Assembly (NCBI GenBank): GCA_937941765.1
Contig: CALDGQ010000088.1
Coordinates: forward strand, 1 to 64,000
DNA length: 64,000 nucleotides
Origin: an uncultured Saprospiraceae bacterium
Lineage (GTDB): Bacteria; Bacteroidota; Bacteroidia; Chitinophagales; Saprospiraceae
Reading direction: 5' to 3'
Shown: positions 45,772 to 54,928 of the stretch, one piece after another
How positions within the stretch are numbered: the first letter of the stretch is position 1
Layout of the letters: each line of letters opens with the position of its first letter
Program-made: the position numbers and the translations under genes
Notes under the pieces: generated by a model
What the model was told of the DNA's origin: nothing
The model's database searches: none
Seen by the model: the letters and a program-made list of their open reading frames with translations, nothing else

Positions 45772-48747
45772 ATGAGAGCACACCTGATTGTCATTTGGAC
45801 ATTTGTCCTTGCATTTACCCTTTCTAATATATCAGCCCAAACTTTCGAAGCGAATCCTTGGAACGAAATTTCAAAAGAACAATTATCTGATCGTTCTGAT
45901 GAAAACCGGGTCATTATTCCAAATAAATTTAGAGCCATTGAAATTGTTTGGGATGAAATTTATCCTTTACTTAAAAAAGCGCCATTGCGTTTTTCAGATG
46001 AATCAGAAATGATAAATGTGATTCTAAATCTGCCAATGCCAAATGGAGAAACAGAAAGATTCCAAGTTACTTATGCTCCAGTTATGGTAACGGAATTAGC
46101 AGACAAATATCCTGAGATTAAAACTTTTTCTGGTATCGGATTAGATGATCCAAGTGCAAGTATAAAATTGGATTACACACCAAAAGGATTTCATGCGATG
46201 ATACGATCTGCTGAACACAGCACGGTTTTCATTGATCCATATGCAACTGATGATAACAAATTGCACATCAGTTATTACAAAAAAGATTTTCAAAAACCGA
46301 ATGCGCATTTTTCTTGTGGGTTTGATCAAGAAGTTCAAGAAGTAGAATTTGACAATAGCCTTTCAAAATTTTCAGCAGGAGATTGCAAATTGAGAACCTA
46401 CAGATTGGCATTATCTGCGACCGGAGAATACTCAGCCTTTCATGGTGGAACGGTTGCGGGAGTGATGGCAGCTTATAATGTGAGTATGAATCGTGTTAAT
46501 GGAATTTTTGAAAACGAAATTGGATTGACAATGGTATTGGTTGCCAATACAGATAATTTGATTTATCTAAATGGAGCAACGGACCCTTTTACCAATGGGA
46601 ACGGAGGAACGATGTTGGGAGAAAATATTTCGACCTGTAATAGTGTTATTGGTTCAGTCAATTATGATATCGGTCACGTATTCAGTACTGGTGGAGGTGG
46701 TGTTGCTTATTTAAATTCTCCTTGTGGAAATTTTAAAGCAGGAGGTGTAACTGGTGGTACAAGTCCAGTTGGAGATCCATTTGATGTAGATTATGTTGCG
46801 CACGAAATGGGACACCAATATGGTGGTGGTCACACTCAAAACAATTCTTGTAACAATAGTAATGCAAGTTCCATGGAGCCAGGAAGTGCATCAACTATTA
46901 TGGGTTATGCAGGTATCTGTGATCCTAATGTTCAAAGCAATAGTGATGATTATTTTCATGCGATATCAATCCAGCAAATGGCTGCGAACACGGTCAACGG
47001 AGCTAGTAGTGGATGTCCGCAAGAGACAATTACAGGAAACAATCCACCTGCTGCCAATGCAGGTTCTAATTATACAATCCCTGTTTCAACTCCTTTTACA
47101 TTAACAGGTACAGCTTTTGATCCAGATGGGGATGTAACAACTCACAACTGGGATCAAATGGATGCAGCGCAAGCCGTAATGCCTCCATTACCAACAAATA
47201 CGGTAGGTCCGGCATTTAGATCTATCTCTCCAACTACTTCTCCTTCCAGAACATTCCCAAATATAGCTGCTGTTCTCAACAATTCAACCCCTACATGGGA
47301 AGTTTTACCATCAGTTGGACGTACTATGAATTTTAGATTTCAAGTGCGTGATAACAATGGAGGTGCAGGATGTACTGCTGAAGATAACATGGTAGTTACA
47401 TTTGCTGGAAATGCAGGACCTTTCACAGTTATTTCTCCAAATTCTGGTGAAATCTGGGACGAAGGTGGGAATGAAGTAGTGACTTGGGATGTATCCAATA
47501 CCAATACTGCACCAGTTAATTGTGCTAATGTGGATATCCTCATTTCAACAGATGGTGGTCAAAATTTTACACCGTTGGCAACTAATGTTCCGAATGATGG
47601 ATCACAACCAGTTATAGCGCCTAATGTATTTTCATTGACGGCAAGAATAATGGTTGTCTGTTCTGATAATATTTTCTTTGATATTTCTGATCAAAATTTC
47701 AATATTGGTCAACCACCATCTTGTAGTGGAACTAGTGAAAGTGATAACACAGTAATTGATATTCCTGCAGTTGGTGAAACAGATCATGTCATCACCTCAA
47801 CAATCAATGTTACTACAATTGGGACTATTATTGATCTCAATGTTTTGAACATAATATTGACACATGAATATGTTGGAGACTTATCAGCAACCTTGACTTC
47901 TCCAGAAGGAACAACCGTACAACTTTTTCAAGGACCTGGAATTCCTGCAAGTAATTTTGGTTGTTCCGGTAGCAATATGTCTGTCAATTTCGATGATACA
48001 GCAGGAAGTTCTGCAAGTGATTTAGAAGCCACCTGCTCAGATACAGGAACAGCGATAGCTGGAACGTTTCAACCAATTGATCCACTAATTGCTTTCTTCG
48101 GTGAAGAAGCAAATGGTACTTGGACATTGACCATTTTGGATGATTATCCTTCTTTAGATGGCGGTTCATTGGATGGATGGGGATTGGATATTTGTTTGGC
48201 AGATATTCCGTTAGCAGTTGAATTACTTTCGTTTTCAGCTACTGCTCGTCAAAAAACAATTGATTTGAAATGGAATACTTCTAGTGAAACCAACAACAAA
48301 GGATATAATGTAACAAGAAGTTTGAGTCCGAATGCTGGTTTTGAATGGATCGGATGGGTGGATGGAAAAGGAATGGCAGCAGAATATACTTTCACAGATA
48401 ATAATGTTAGAAATAACACGACTTACTATTATCAGTTGGAGCAAGTTGATTATGATGAGACAACCAATTACAGTAATATTGTTTCTGCTGAAATCAGTAA
48501 AGATATTGTTTTAGAAGTATATCCGAATCCTGTAAAAGAAATATTGAGTCTTGTTTTTGGAGACGACGGTATTTCTAATGGAGTTGTTCAATTGATCAGC
48601 GTTGATGGAAAAGTAATTCGCCAAATTAATTTGATGAATGATCAGACATTAATTGATATCGATGTTTCTGATTTTCCTTCCGGTATTTATTTTGTTGAAT
48701 TGAATAGTGAAGAGATAAACGAGGTTCGGAAGATTGTGGTGGAATAA
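45772..48747 (+). CDS. Secreted reprolysin-like metallopeptidase with P-domain and T9SS sorting domain
   Basis: 991 residues: signal peptide (about 1-22, SNISAQ), a prodomain (about 23-190), then an M12-type protease domain with HEMGHQYGGGHT (zinc HExxHxxGxxH, first His at 344) and a Met-turn region nearby (SASTIMGYAG). A Pro/Gly-rich Ig-like region (about 430-640) leads to a proprotein-convertase-type P-domain (about 660-810) with LSATLTSPEGTTVQLF and GTWTLTILDDYPSLDGGSLDGWG, an FN3-like segment (about 815-900), and a type A T9SS domain (VYPNPVKEILSLVF ... GIYFVELNSE). An extracellular protease, degrading external proteins or maturing surface proteins. Confidence 0.93.
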   Translation: MRAHLIVIWTFVLAFTLSNISAQTFEANPWNEISKEQLSDRSDENRVIIPNKFRAIEIVWDEIYPLLKKAPLRFSDESEMINVILNLPMPNGETERFQVTYAPVMVTELADKYPEIKTFSGIGLDDPSASIKLDYTPKGFHAMIRSAEHSTVFIDPYATDDNKLHISYYKKDFQKPNAHFSCGFDQEVQEVEFDNSLSKFSAGDCKLRTYRLALSATGEYSAFHGGTVAGVMAAYNVSMNRVNGIFENEIGLTMVLVANTDNLIYLNGATDPFTNGNGGTMLGENISTCNSVIGSVNYDIGHVFSTGGGGVAYLNSPCGNFKAGGVTGGTSPVGDPFDVDYVAHEMGHQYGGGHTQNNSCNNSNASSMEPGSASTIMGYAGICDPNVQSNSDDYFHAISIQQMAANTVNGASSGCPQETITGNNPPAANAGSNYTIPVSTPFTLTGTAFDPDGDVTTHNWDQMDAAQAVMPPLPTNTVGPAFRSISPTTSPSRTFPNIAAVLNNSTPTWEVLPSVGRTMNFRFQVRDNNGGAGCTAEDNMVVTFAGNAGPFTVISPNSGEIWDEGGNEVVTWDVSNTNTAPVNCANVDILISTDGGQNFTPLATNVPNDGSQPVIAPNVFSLTARIMVVCSDNIFFDISDQNFNIGQPPSCSGTSESDNTVIDIPAVGETDHVITSTINVTTIGTIIDLNVLNIILTHEYVGDLSATLTSPEGTTVQLFQGPGIPASNFGCSGSNMSVNFDDTAGSSASDLEATCSDTGTAIAGTFQPIDPLIAFFGEEANGTWTLTILDDYPSLDGGSLDGWGLDICLADIPLAVELLSFSATARQKTIDLKWNTSSETNNKGYNVTRSLSPNAGFEWIGWVDGKGMAAEYTFTDNNVRNNTTYYYQLEQVDYDETTNYSNIVSAEISKDIVLEVYPNPVKEILSLVFGDDGISNGVVQLISVDGKVIRQINLMNDQTLIDIDVSDFPSGIYFVELNSEEINEVRKIVVE

Positions 48748-48868
48748 CTTAATTTCTCACTGAAAGGGCTTCGAAATGTAATTTTATATCAAGGTTGCAA
48801 CTTCAATAAGTTTAAATATTAAAAGCAGCCCTTTTAGTGATATTATAACAGGACATGCCACCATAAAA

Positions 48869-48905
48869 AAATCGGCTACATCAAAAAGATGTAGCCGATT
48901 TTTTA
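48869..48905. terminator. Bidirectional intrinsic terminator
   Basis: AAATCGGCTACATC and GATGTAGCCGATTT form a perfect 14-bp stem with a 5-base loop (48869-48902), A-tract before and T-tract after, between two convergent T9SS-protein genes. Confidence 0.95.
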
Positions 48906-48928
48906 TTTATCTAAAGTGAGTCCAGTAA

Positions 48929-50950
48929 TTATACTTGTACCACTACCAACTTATTAGTCACCACTTTCCCATCTTTCACAAAACGGATATAATAAGTACC
49001 ACCACTCAATCCTTTCATAGATACTTTCGTTTCACCAGGTTGTAAGTTTGTTTCTCTCTTCACCTCTCTACCTGTTCCATCATGGATGGTCAATAAGTCA
49101 ACACCATCTTTCAATGAAACATAAATATGCGTCACTGCAGGATTCGGGAAGAAATGAACATCTTGCATCAAATCAGCATCACTCTTATTAGGATCTAGAT
49201 CAGCAGGATTTACATTAGGATCACCGACAACTGGTAAAATATCTTCATTACAATCTTGGTATTCTACATTTTCCAACACTACTCTTACCATTAGGTCATT
49301 TAAAGTTTCAACATTATAAGATTCAGCAACTGGCTTTAAATGCTTGCCACCGATACCACTGTGATCTGTCAAGAAAGCGTAGGTTCCATTCGTAGAAAGT
49401 GTCATCATTTTCATCAAGAATTCAGTACTACGATCAATACCAGAAGCAGTGATTGGAATAATCTTGATTCCTTGAGCAGCAGCTTTCTTCGTCAATCTGT
49501 GAAGCTCTTTAATGTTTTTATCACCAGAATGAGGAGGTGCATCAAGTACTAAAAACAAAATTCTCGCCACTGCATCCTTACTCCATTTCTGACCATCAAT
49601 TGCTTTTGCCAATGCATCTTCAACCGCTTCTGGAAAATCACCTCCACCTTGTGCTTCTTGCTCATTGAAGAAAGTACTAATTTTATCCAAAGAAGAAGTG
49701 AAAGGATGGGTACGAGTCAAATAAGTGTCCGTATGATCTCTATAAAAAACAGAACCTAAACGAATATTTAATTTCTCGTTTTCTTTTTTTATACGACCCA
49801 TCACATCTTTCAATTCTGATTTCAAGTAGTTGATTTCATCACCCATAGAACCTGTTGCATCAACCGCAAACATTACATCTACATTCGTTGGTGCTTTACA
49901 AGGAGAACTAACGGTGAAAGTATTGATTCCATTCCCATAAGGAGAAATTCTTCTTTCAGAAACAGAGTGTCGATTGTGGGTAACCGTAATTTTCAAGCCA
50001 TCAATACTTCCATTCTTTTGGAACATGTTGGCCCACAATTCAGCTTTACCTTTATTATCAGATTTGGCAGCCCAAATGGTTTCTCCGCCTTTTGTCAACA
50101 ATACATCTGCATTCGGCATTGGAATACCATCTTCATTCTGAACAAAAACAGAATAACGAGTGGTTGGATACATTCCCCAAACATCTCTGATTGAAGCATA
50201 AGCATCTTCTGTTAATGATTGATGCCAGAAATTCCAGTTGTCTAAATCATTCCATTCACCCGCAGTCAACTGACCTGCTTTTGGTCTTTTGTTAGCTTCT
50301 GGTCCACTTACTCTTGGGTCTCCAGTACTGGATATAGCATCAGAAACTGATCCAGCTTCAATTCTTTCCATAACCACTTCTTCATATGTTTCAGGGCTAT
50401 GTGAAATCTCCAAGGTAGCAGGAGGAGGAGGAGCAGGTTCTGCACTTCGCGGCGGAGTTGGAGCTACTGGTGCAGTAGTCATCACCTTATCAGACATTGA
50501 TCTTGAACGCTTTTCTTTCTTTGCGCTAGAACCCATACTAAAAGTCCCAGGCATTGATCTTTTCTTTTTCTTTCCAGATGTTGTAACACTTGCTAGGGGA
50601 CTTGCGCCACCTGTCACTACTTCATCAATTTCCAAACGTCCATTATCTAAGAAAATATTTAAAGACTCATTTACTTCATCCTTCAACTTAATATTGTTCA
50701 TTGTATGCAAACGATAGTTGGTATTGGAAATCTCAATCTTGTAAGTTCCTTCAGGAAGCTCTAGTTTGAAATAACCATCTTTATCCGTTACTGCTCCAGT
50801 CAACATTTTATCAGCTTCATAAATCATGACATTGGCACCTTCCAAAGGCTCCAAAGTGGTTGCATCGCTAACATGTCCATCTAGAGTCGCGCTTGAAAAG
50901 GCGGTAAATTGCAGACAAACCAGCAAGAGTAGGGTAGTAAAATATTTCAT
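48929..50950 (-). CDS. Secreted vWA-domain protein with carboxypeptidase-like repeat and T9SS sorting domain
   Basis: 673 residues: signal peptide (about 1-20), a carboxypeptidase-regulatory-like beta-sandwich (about 22-110: TLDGHVSDATTLEPLEGANV, DKDGYFKLELPEGTYKI), a low-complexity Pro/Ser linker (about 110-230), a second sandwich (about 258-350), a von Willebrand A domain (about 355-570; MIDAS DATGSMGDE) and a type A T9SS domain (HFFPNPAVTHIYVSL ... GGTYYIRFVKDGK). It also has GGGDFPEAVEDALAKAI, a vWA motif. Probably a surface adhesive or scaffold protein. Convergent with the metallopeptidase. Confidence 0.92.
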   Translation of the reverse strand: MKYFTTLLLLVCLQFTAFSSATLDGHVSDATTLEPLEGANVMIYEADKMLTGAVTDKDGYFKLELPEGTYKIEISNTNYRLHTMNNIKLKDEVNESLNIFLDNGRLEIDEVVTGGASPLASVTTSGKKKKRSMPGTFSMGSSAKKEKRSRSMSDKVMTTAPVAPTPPRSAEPAPPPPATLEISHSPETYEEVVMERIEAGSVSDAISSTGDPRVSGPEANKRPKAGQLTAGEWNDLDNWNFWHQSLTEDAYASIRDVWGMYPTTRYSVFVQNEDGIPMPNADVLLTKGGETIWAAKSDNKGKAELWANMFQKNGSIDGLKITVTHNRHSVSERRISPYGNGINTFTVSSPCKAPTNVDVMFAVDATGSMGDEINYLKSELKDVMGRIKKENEKLNIRLGSVFYRDHTDTYLTRTHPFTSSLDKISTFFNEQEAQGGGDFPEAVEDALAKAIDGQKWSKDAVARILFLVLDAPPHSGDKNIKELHRLTKKAAAQGIKIIPITASGIDRSTEFLMKMMTLSTNGTYAFLTDHSGIGGKHLKPVAESYNVETLNDLMVRVVLENVEYQDCNEDILPVVGDPNVNPADLDPNKSDADLMQDVHFFPNPAVTHIYVSLKDGVDLLTIHDGTGREVKRETNLQPGETKVSMKGLSGGTYYIRFVKDGKVVTNKLVVVQV

Positions 50951-51062
50951 TTTGTAAAATTTTTAAATGATTTAGATAAACGTCTATGGCGTCTTTCATG
51001 TATTAAACACCGATATTAGAATAAACGTTTCTCAACACTATATAATAGATGCACTAAAAAAT

Positions 51063-51090
51063 TGTTTTGGTGTATAAATAATTATTTTTG
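51063..51090 (+). promoter_or_regulatory. Candidate promoter of purH (TTG ... TATTTTTG)
   Basis: TATTTTTG at 51083-51090 matches TAnnTTTG exactly, with TTG at 51063-51065, 17 bases upstream, as a weak -33 element. The ATG of purH is 37 bases downstream. Confidence 0.45.
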
Positions 51091-51127
51091 TTGCTTATTT
51101 ATTATTCAAATCAAAACTTCCTCTTTG

Positions 51128-52654
51128 ATGTTAACTAAAAAAATCAATTCTGTACTGATTTCAGTCTTTGACAAAGATGGACTTGATGATATTTTAGACG
51201 TTTTAAAGTCTCATCAAGTTACAATTTATTCTACAGGAGGTACACAGGCATACATTGAAAAAAGAGGAATTAACGTTCATGCTGTAGAAGATTTAACATC
51301 TTACCCATCAATTTTGGACGGAAGAGTCAAAACTTTGCATCCAAAAGTGTTTGGAGGATTGTTGGCTAGAAGAGAAGAAGGGCATCTAAAACAACTCACA
51401 GAGTACGATATTCCTGAAATTGATGCGGTGATTGTGGACTTATATCCATTTGAAGAAACGGTAGCCAATGCTGCATCGGAAGAAGCAATTATTGAGAAAA
51501 TAGATATTGGCGGAATTTCTCTAATTCGTGCAGCGGCAAAAAATTATAAAGATGTAGTGGTGGTTGCTTCCAAAAATGATTATGCAAATTTTCACCAGAT
51601 CATTTCGGAAAACAATTGTTATACAACATTAGTAGAACGAAAAATGATGGCAAGAAATGCGTTCAATATTTCTTCTCATTATGATACGGCAATTTTTAAT
51701 TATTTCAACAAAGACTTAGATGAACCTGCTTTTAAGGCAAGTTATCAATCTGGAACCCCGTTGCGCTATGGAGAGAATCCACATCAGCAAGCCAATTTTT
51801 TCGGAAAATTCGATGAAGTATTTGAGAAGCTAAATGGTAAACAAATTTCTTTCAACAACCTGGTAGATATCGATGCAGCACTCGGAGTTATGACAGAATT
51901 CAAAAATGATGATCCGACATTTGCTGTATTAAAACATACCAATGTTTGCGGAATTGCAACTAGAGAGACTATTTTTGAAGCTTGGGAAGCTGCTTTGGCT
52001 GGAGATAATATTTCTGCATTTGGAGGAATTCTCATTTCAAATGAAGTGATCGATTTGAAAACAGCTAATGCAATCAATGAATTGTTTTATGAAGTTTTAA
52101 TTGCACCAGATTTTGAACAAGATGCGTTGGAATTACTTAAAAAGAAAAAGAAACGTGTACTCTTAAAGACTAAATCTTATTTGAGTCGACCAAAAACATA
52201 TAAAAGTATTCTGAATGGCGTTGTAGAAATGGATACAGATGTGAAATCAGAAACCACTGAAGATTTAAAAGTAGTAACAAAAGCAAAACCAACCAATGAA
52301 GAGATTGCAGATTTATTGTTTGCAAATAAATGTGCGAAGCATTTAAAATCAAATACCATTGTGTTGGCCAAGAATCGACAATTGATTGGAATGGGTTGTG
52401 GACAGACTTCAAGAGTAGACGCATTGAAACAAGCGATAGATAAAGCGAAACGATTTGGTTTCAGCGTAGAAAATGCGGTGATGGCTTCCGATGCTTTTTT
52501 CCCATTTCCCGATTGTGTAGAAATTGCAGACAAAGAAGGAATCAAAGCAGTCATTCAACCAGGTGGTTCGATCAAAGATGATTTGAGTATTGCTTATTGT
52601 GATGAGCATGAGATGTCGATGATATGTACTGGATTTCGACACTTTAAGCATTAA
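51128..52654 (+). CDS. purH: Bifunctional AICAR transformylase / IMP cyclohydrolase
   Basis: 508 residues from the ATG at 51128 (upstream frame to 51062 is not coding-like). IMP cyclohydrolase part (1-~195): VLISVFDKDGLDDIL, STGGTQAYIE, PSILDGRVKTLHPKVFGGLL, IDIGGISLIRAAAKNY. Transformylase part (~200-508): LRYGENPHQQA, KHTNVCGIA (catalytic Lys-His), AFGGI, and GCGQTSRVDALKQAI, PGGSIKD. Last two steps of purine synthesis, giving IMP. Followed by a nested palindrome. Confidence 0.97.
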   Translation: MLTKKINSVLISVFDKDGLDDILDVLKSHQVTIYSTGGTQAYIEKRGINVHAVEDLTSYPSILDGRVKTLHPKVFGGLLARREEGHLKQLTEYDIPEIDAVIVDLYPFEETVANAASEEAIIEKIDIGGISLIRAAAKNYKDVVVVASKNDYANFHQIISENNCYTTLVERKMMARNAFNISSHYDTAIFNYFNKDLDEPAFKASYQSGTPLRYGENPHQQANFFGKFDEVFEKLNGKQISFNNLVDIDAALGVMTEFKNDDPTFAVLKHTNVCGIATRETIFEAWEAALAGDNISAFGGILISNEVIDLKTANAINELFYEVLIAPDFEQDALELLKKKKKRVLLKTKSYLSRPKTYKSILNGVVEMDTDVKSETTEDLKVVTKAKPTNEEIADLLFANKCAKHLKSNTIVLAKNRQLIGMGCGQTSRVDALKQAIDKAKRFGFSVENAVMASDAFFPFPDCVEIADKEGIKAVIQPGGSIKDDLSIAYCDEHEMSMICTGFRHFKH

Positions 52655-52671
52655 GACCGTTAGGTCGCGGG

Positions 52672-52818
52672 AGAATGTAAAATTTAATATGAAAAATTAA
52701 AAATAGCTCTTGCTTCGTGAGCTCGCGTATTAAGAGCTATTTTTAATTTTTAATTCTTCATGTCAACCCGCGAAACTAGATCATATTTTACTTTATACAT
52801 TTTTAATTTTACATTCTA
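52672..52818. repeat. Nested AT-rich quasi-palindrome after purH
   Basis: Inner arms: TGAAAAATTAAAAATAGCTCTT (ending 52714) and AAGAGCTATTTTTAATTTTTAA (about 52733-52760). Outer arms: AGAATGTAAAATTTAATATG (52672-) and CATTTTTAATTTTACATTCT (52799-52818). The hinge is GCTTCGTGAGCTCGCGTATT. Lies between purH and coaX and may act as a strong hairpin. Confidence 0.65.
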
Positions 52819-52855
52819 AAAACCAAACCATTAATAAAAATACGACGTTTTAAAA

Positions 52856-53584
52856 TTGAACTTAATAATAGACATCGGAAATTCGTTTGCCAAATTAGTA
52901 TTATACAAAGGCGACAAAATCACCAAACAAATCAAATGGGATAAATGGGGTGTGCGAAAATTTAGTGCATTTTATAACAAACATCAGCCGGATGTAGTAT
53001 GCATGTCTTCCACACAACCAGTTGCTGATAACATCAAAGCATTTTTCAAGAAGAAATGCTTTTTTATTTTTTTAAATGAAAAGACGCCGATTCCAATAAA
53101 AAATAAATATCGAACACCCAAAACGTTGGGAAAAGATAGGTTGGCAGCGGTGATCGGTGCTTACTATTTATATCCTAAAAAAAGTTGTTTAGTTATTGAT
53201 GCAGGCACTTGTATCACCTATGATATTTTGACAAAAAAAGGGGAATATTTAGGAGGAAATATAAGCCCTGGTATAGACTTGAGATTGCGGGCAATGAATG
53301 AATTTACGGCCAAATTACCATTGGTAAAACGAAAAGAACTGAAAAAAAACTACGGAATTGATACAGAATCTGCTTTGTTGGTAGGCGGACAATCTGGGAC
53401 AATACATGAAATGCAAGGCTTTATAGATGAATACCAACACATATATGAACCAATTAACGTTATTTTAACCGGAGGAGCAGCGAAATATTTTGCTAAAAAA
53501 CTGAAAACTAAGATATTTGTGCACCCCACGTTAGTCCCTTATGGGCTAAACCAAATTTTAAAATATAATGTCAATAAAAAATAG
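52856..53584 (+). CDS. coaX: Type III pantothenate kinase
   Basis: 242 residues from a TTG (52856-52858); no ATG fits the conserved start, which reads NLIIDIGNSFAKL. Type III motifs: IDIGNS (ATP), GKDRLAAVIGA, LVIDAGTCITYD, GGNISPGIDLRLRAM, and VILTGGAAKYF. First step of coenzyme A synthesis. Overlaps the next gene by 17 bases. Confidence 0.95.
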   Translation: MNLIIDIGNSFAKLVLYKGDKITKQIKWDKWGVRKFSAFYNKHQPDVVCMSSTQPVADNIKAFFKKKCFFIFLNEKTPIPIKNKYRTPKTLGKDRLAAVIGAYYLYPKKSCLVIDAGTCITYDILTKKGEYLGGNISPGIDLRLRAMNEFTAKLPLVKRKELKKNYGIDTESALLVGGQSGTIHEMQGFIDEYQHIYEPINVILTGGAAKYFAKKLKTKIFVHPTLVPYGLNQILKYNVNKK

Positions 53585-54926
53585 ATTAGTTGCAGTATGC
53601 TGCATGGTATGTTTTACCATTACTTTATTTGCTCAACCGAAAGGCAATTCGCCGTACTCGAGATTGGGCTTAGGTGATTTAGTGTCACCACTGTCTGCGG
53701 CTCAATTATCGATGGGAGGTTTGACTGCAGCTTATCATGATGCCTATCATTCCAACATTGCAAATCCTGCATCTTATGGATATTTGCGATCTACTTCTTT
53801 TCAAATTGGATTGAATGCTCGATATGGAAATATTTCCACTTCTGAAAATGAAGAATTAGGTGTTTGGAATGGAAATATTTCTTACATGTATTTAGGTTTT
53901 CCGATGAGAAATCCATTAAATGAAGTATTGGACAAAATTGATCACGATCTTTTTTGGTCAATGGGGATATCTCTAACACCATACTCGCAAGTTGGTTATG
54001 ATATTGCAACACAAAATTCCATTGAAAATATCGATACGGTTTCATATAGTTATCAAGGAGAAGGAGGGACCTATAAATTACTTTGGGGAAATAGTGTTCG
54101 TTACAAAAGATTATCTGCTGGTATAAATATGGGATATCTATTTGGGAAAATAATCAATAATAGATCCATCGATTTTTTGAGCATAGATGCAGCGTATCAA
54201 GATATACTTGAAGATGAAATACGGGTAAATGGTTTTGTTTGGAATGCAGGGGTTCAATATGATTATGTTTTTAAGAAGCCCAATGAAAAAGGAGAAATGG
54301 TTCCAACGGGTACGATGATAAATGTTGGACTTTATGGAAACAGTTCAACAAAATTTAAAACCAATTCTAGCCAATTCTATAGAAGATATAATCCGACTTA
54401 TTCTTCATTTAGTTCGGCTGCTGTAGATACTATATTAAATGTTCCAAGTGTATCAGGAGAAGGTATTTTGCCATCAGAAATCGGTATTGGTATCTCTTTT
54501 AAAAAGGCATATCATTATATGATTGGAATTGATTATAAAGCGGCAGGATGGAGTAAATATGAAAATAGTGCAAAACCAGAAAATTTATTGAATGCATATA
54601 AAGTGAGCATTGGAGGTGAATATATACCAGATTTTGATTCGTATAATTCTTATTTAAAGAAGATTAGATACCGTGCAGGTGCCTTTTTTGGTACCGACCC
54701 TAGAGGTGGAGGAGGTGACCTTAACGAACAATTAACGGACATGGGGATAACATTTGGCTTCGGTTTACCGATTATATTAAAGCAGCAGGCTTCTTTTGTC
54801 AACATCGCCTTCGAGATAGGTAAGTTTGGAACTGATGCCTCTACATTAACTGAAAATTATTTCAAAACAACTGTTGGATTTACTTTAAACAATAACCAGT
54901 GGTTTTATAAACGCAAATTTAATTAA
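53568..54926 (+). CDS. Outer-membrane barrel protein of unknown function
   Basis: 452 residues with a signal peptide (VCFTITLFAQ). The mature chain starts with GNSPYSRLGLGDLVSPLSAAQLSMGGLTAAY, a pattern shared by many FadL/PorV-like Bacteroidota barrels, followed by alternating-strand regions and a strand-like end (FVNIAFEIGKFGTD...FKTTVGFTLNNNQWFYKRKF). Its ATG lies inside coaX, and the next TPR gene starts 2 bases after its stop, so the three are an operon. Function unknown; coaX is probably a housekeeping passenger. Confidence 0.8.
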   Translation: MSIKNRLVAVCCMVCFTITLFAQPKGNSPYSRLGLGDLVSPLSAAQLSMGGLTAAYHDAYHSNIANPASYGYLRSTSFQIGLNARYGNISTSENEELGVWNGNISYMYLGFPMRNPLNEVLDKIDHDLFWSMGISLTPYSQVGYDIATQNSIENIDTVSYSYQGEGGTYKLLWGNSVRYKRLSAGINMGYLFGKIINNRSIDFLSIDAAYQDILEDEIRVNGFVWNAGVQYDYVFKKPNEKGEMVPTGTMINVGLYGNSSTKFKTNSSQFYRRYNPTYSSFSSAAVDTILNVPSVSGEGILPSEIGIGISFKKAYHYMIGIDYKAAGWSKYENSAKPENLLNAYKVSIGGEYIPDFDSYNSYLKKIRYRAGAFFGTDPRGGGGDLNEQLTDMGITFGFGLPIILKQQASFVNIAFEIGKFGTDASTLTENYFKTTVGFTLNNNQWFYKRKFN

Positions 54927-54928
54927 AC

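Noticed and set aside
45639-45938. 99-codon minus-strand open frame overlapping the metallopeptidase start
   Set aside because: It overlaps the signal peptide of a clear gene on the other strand.
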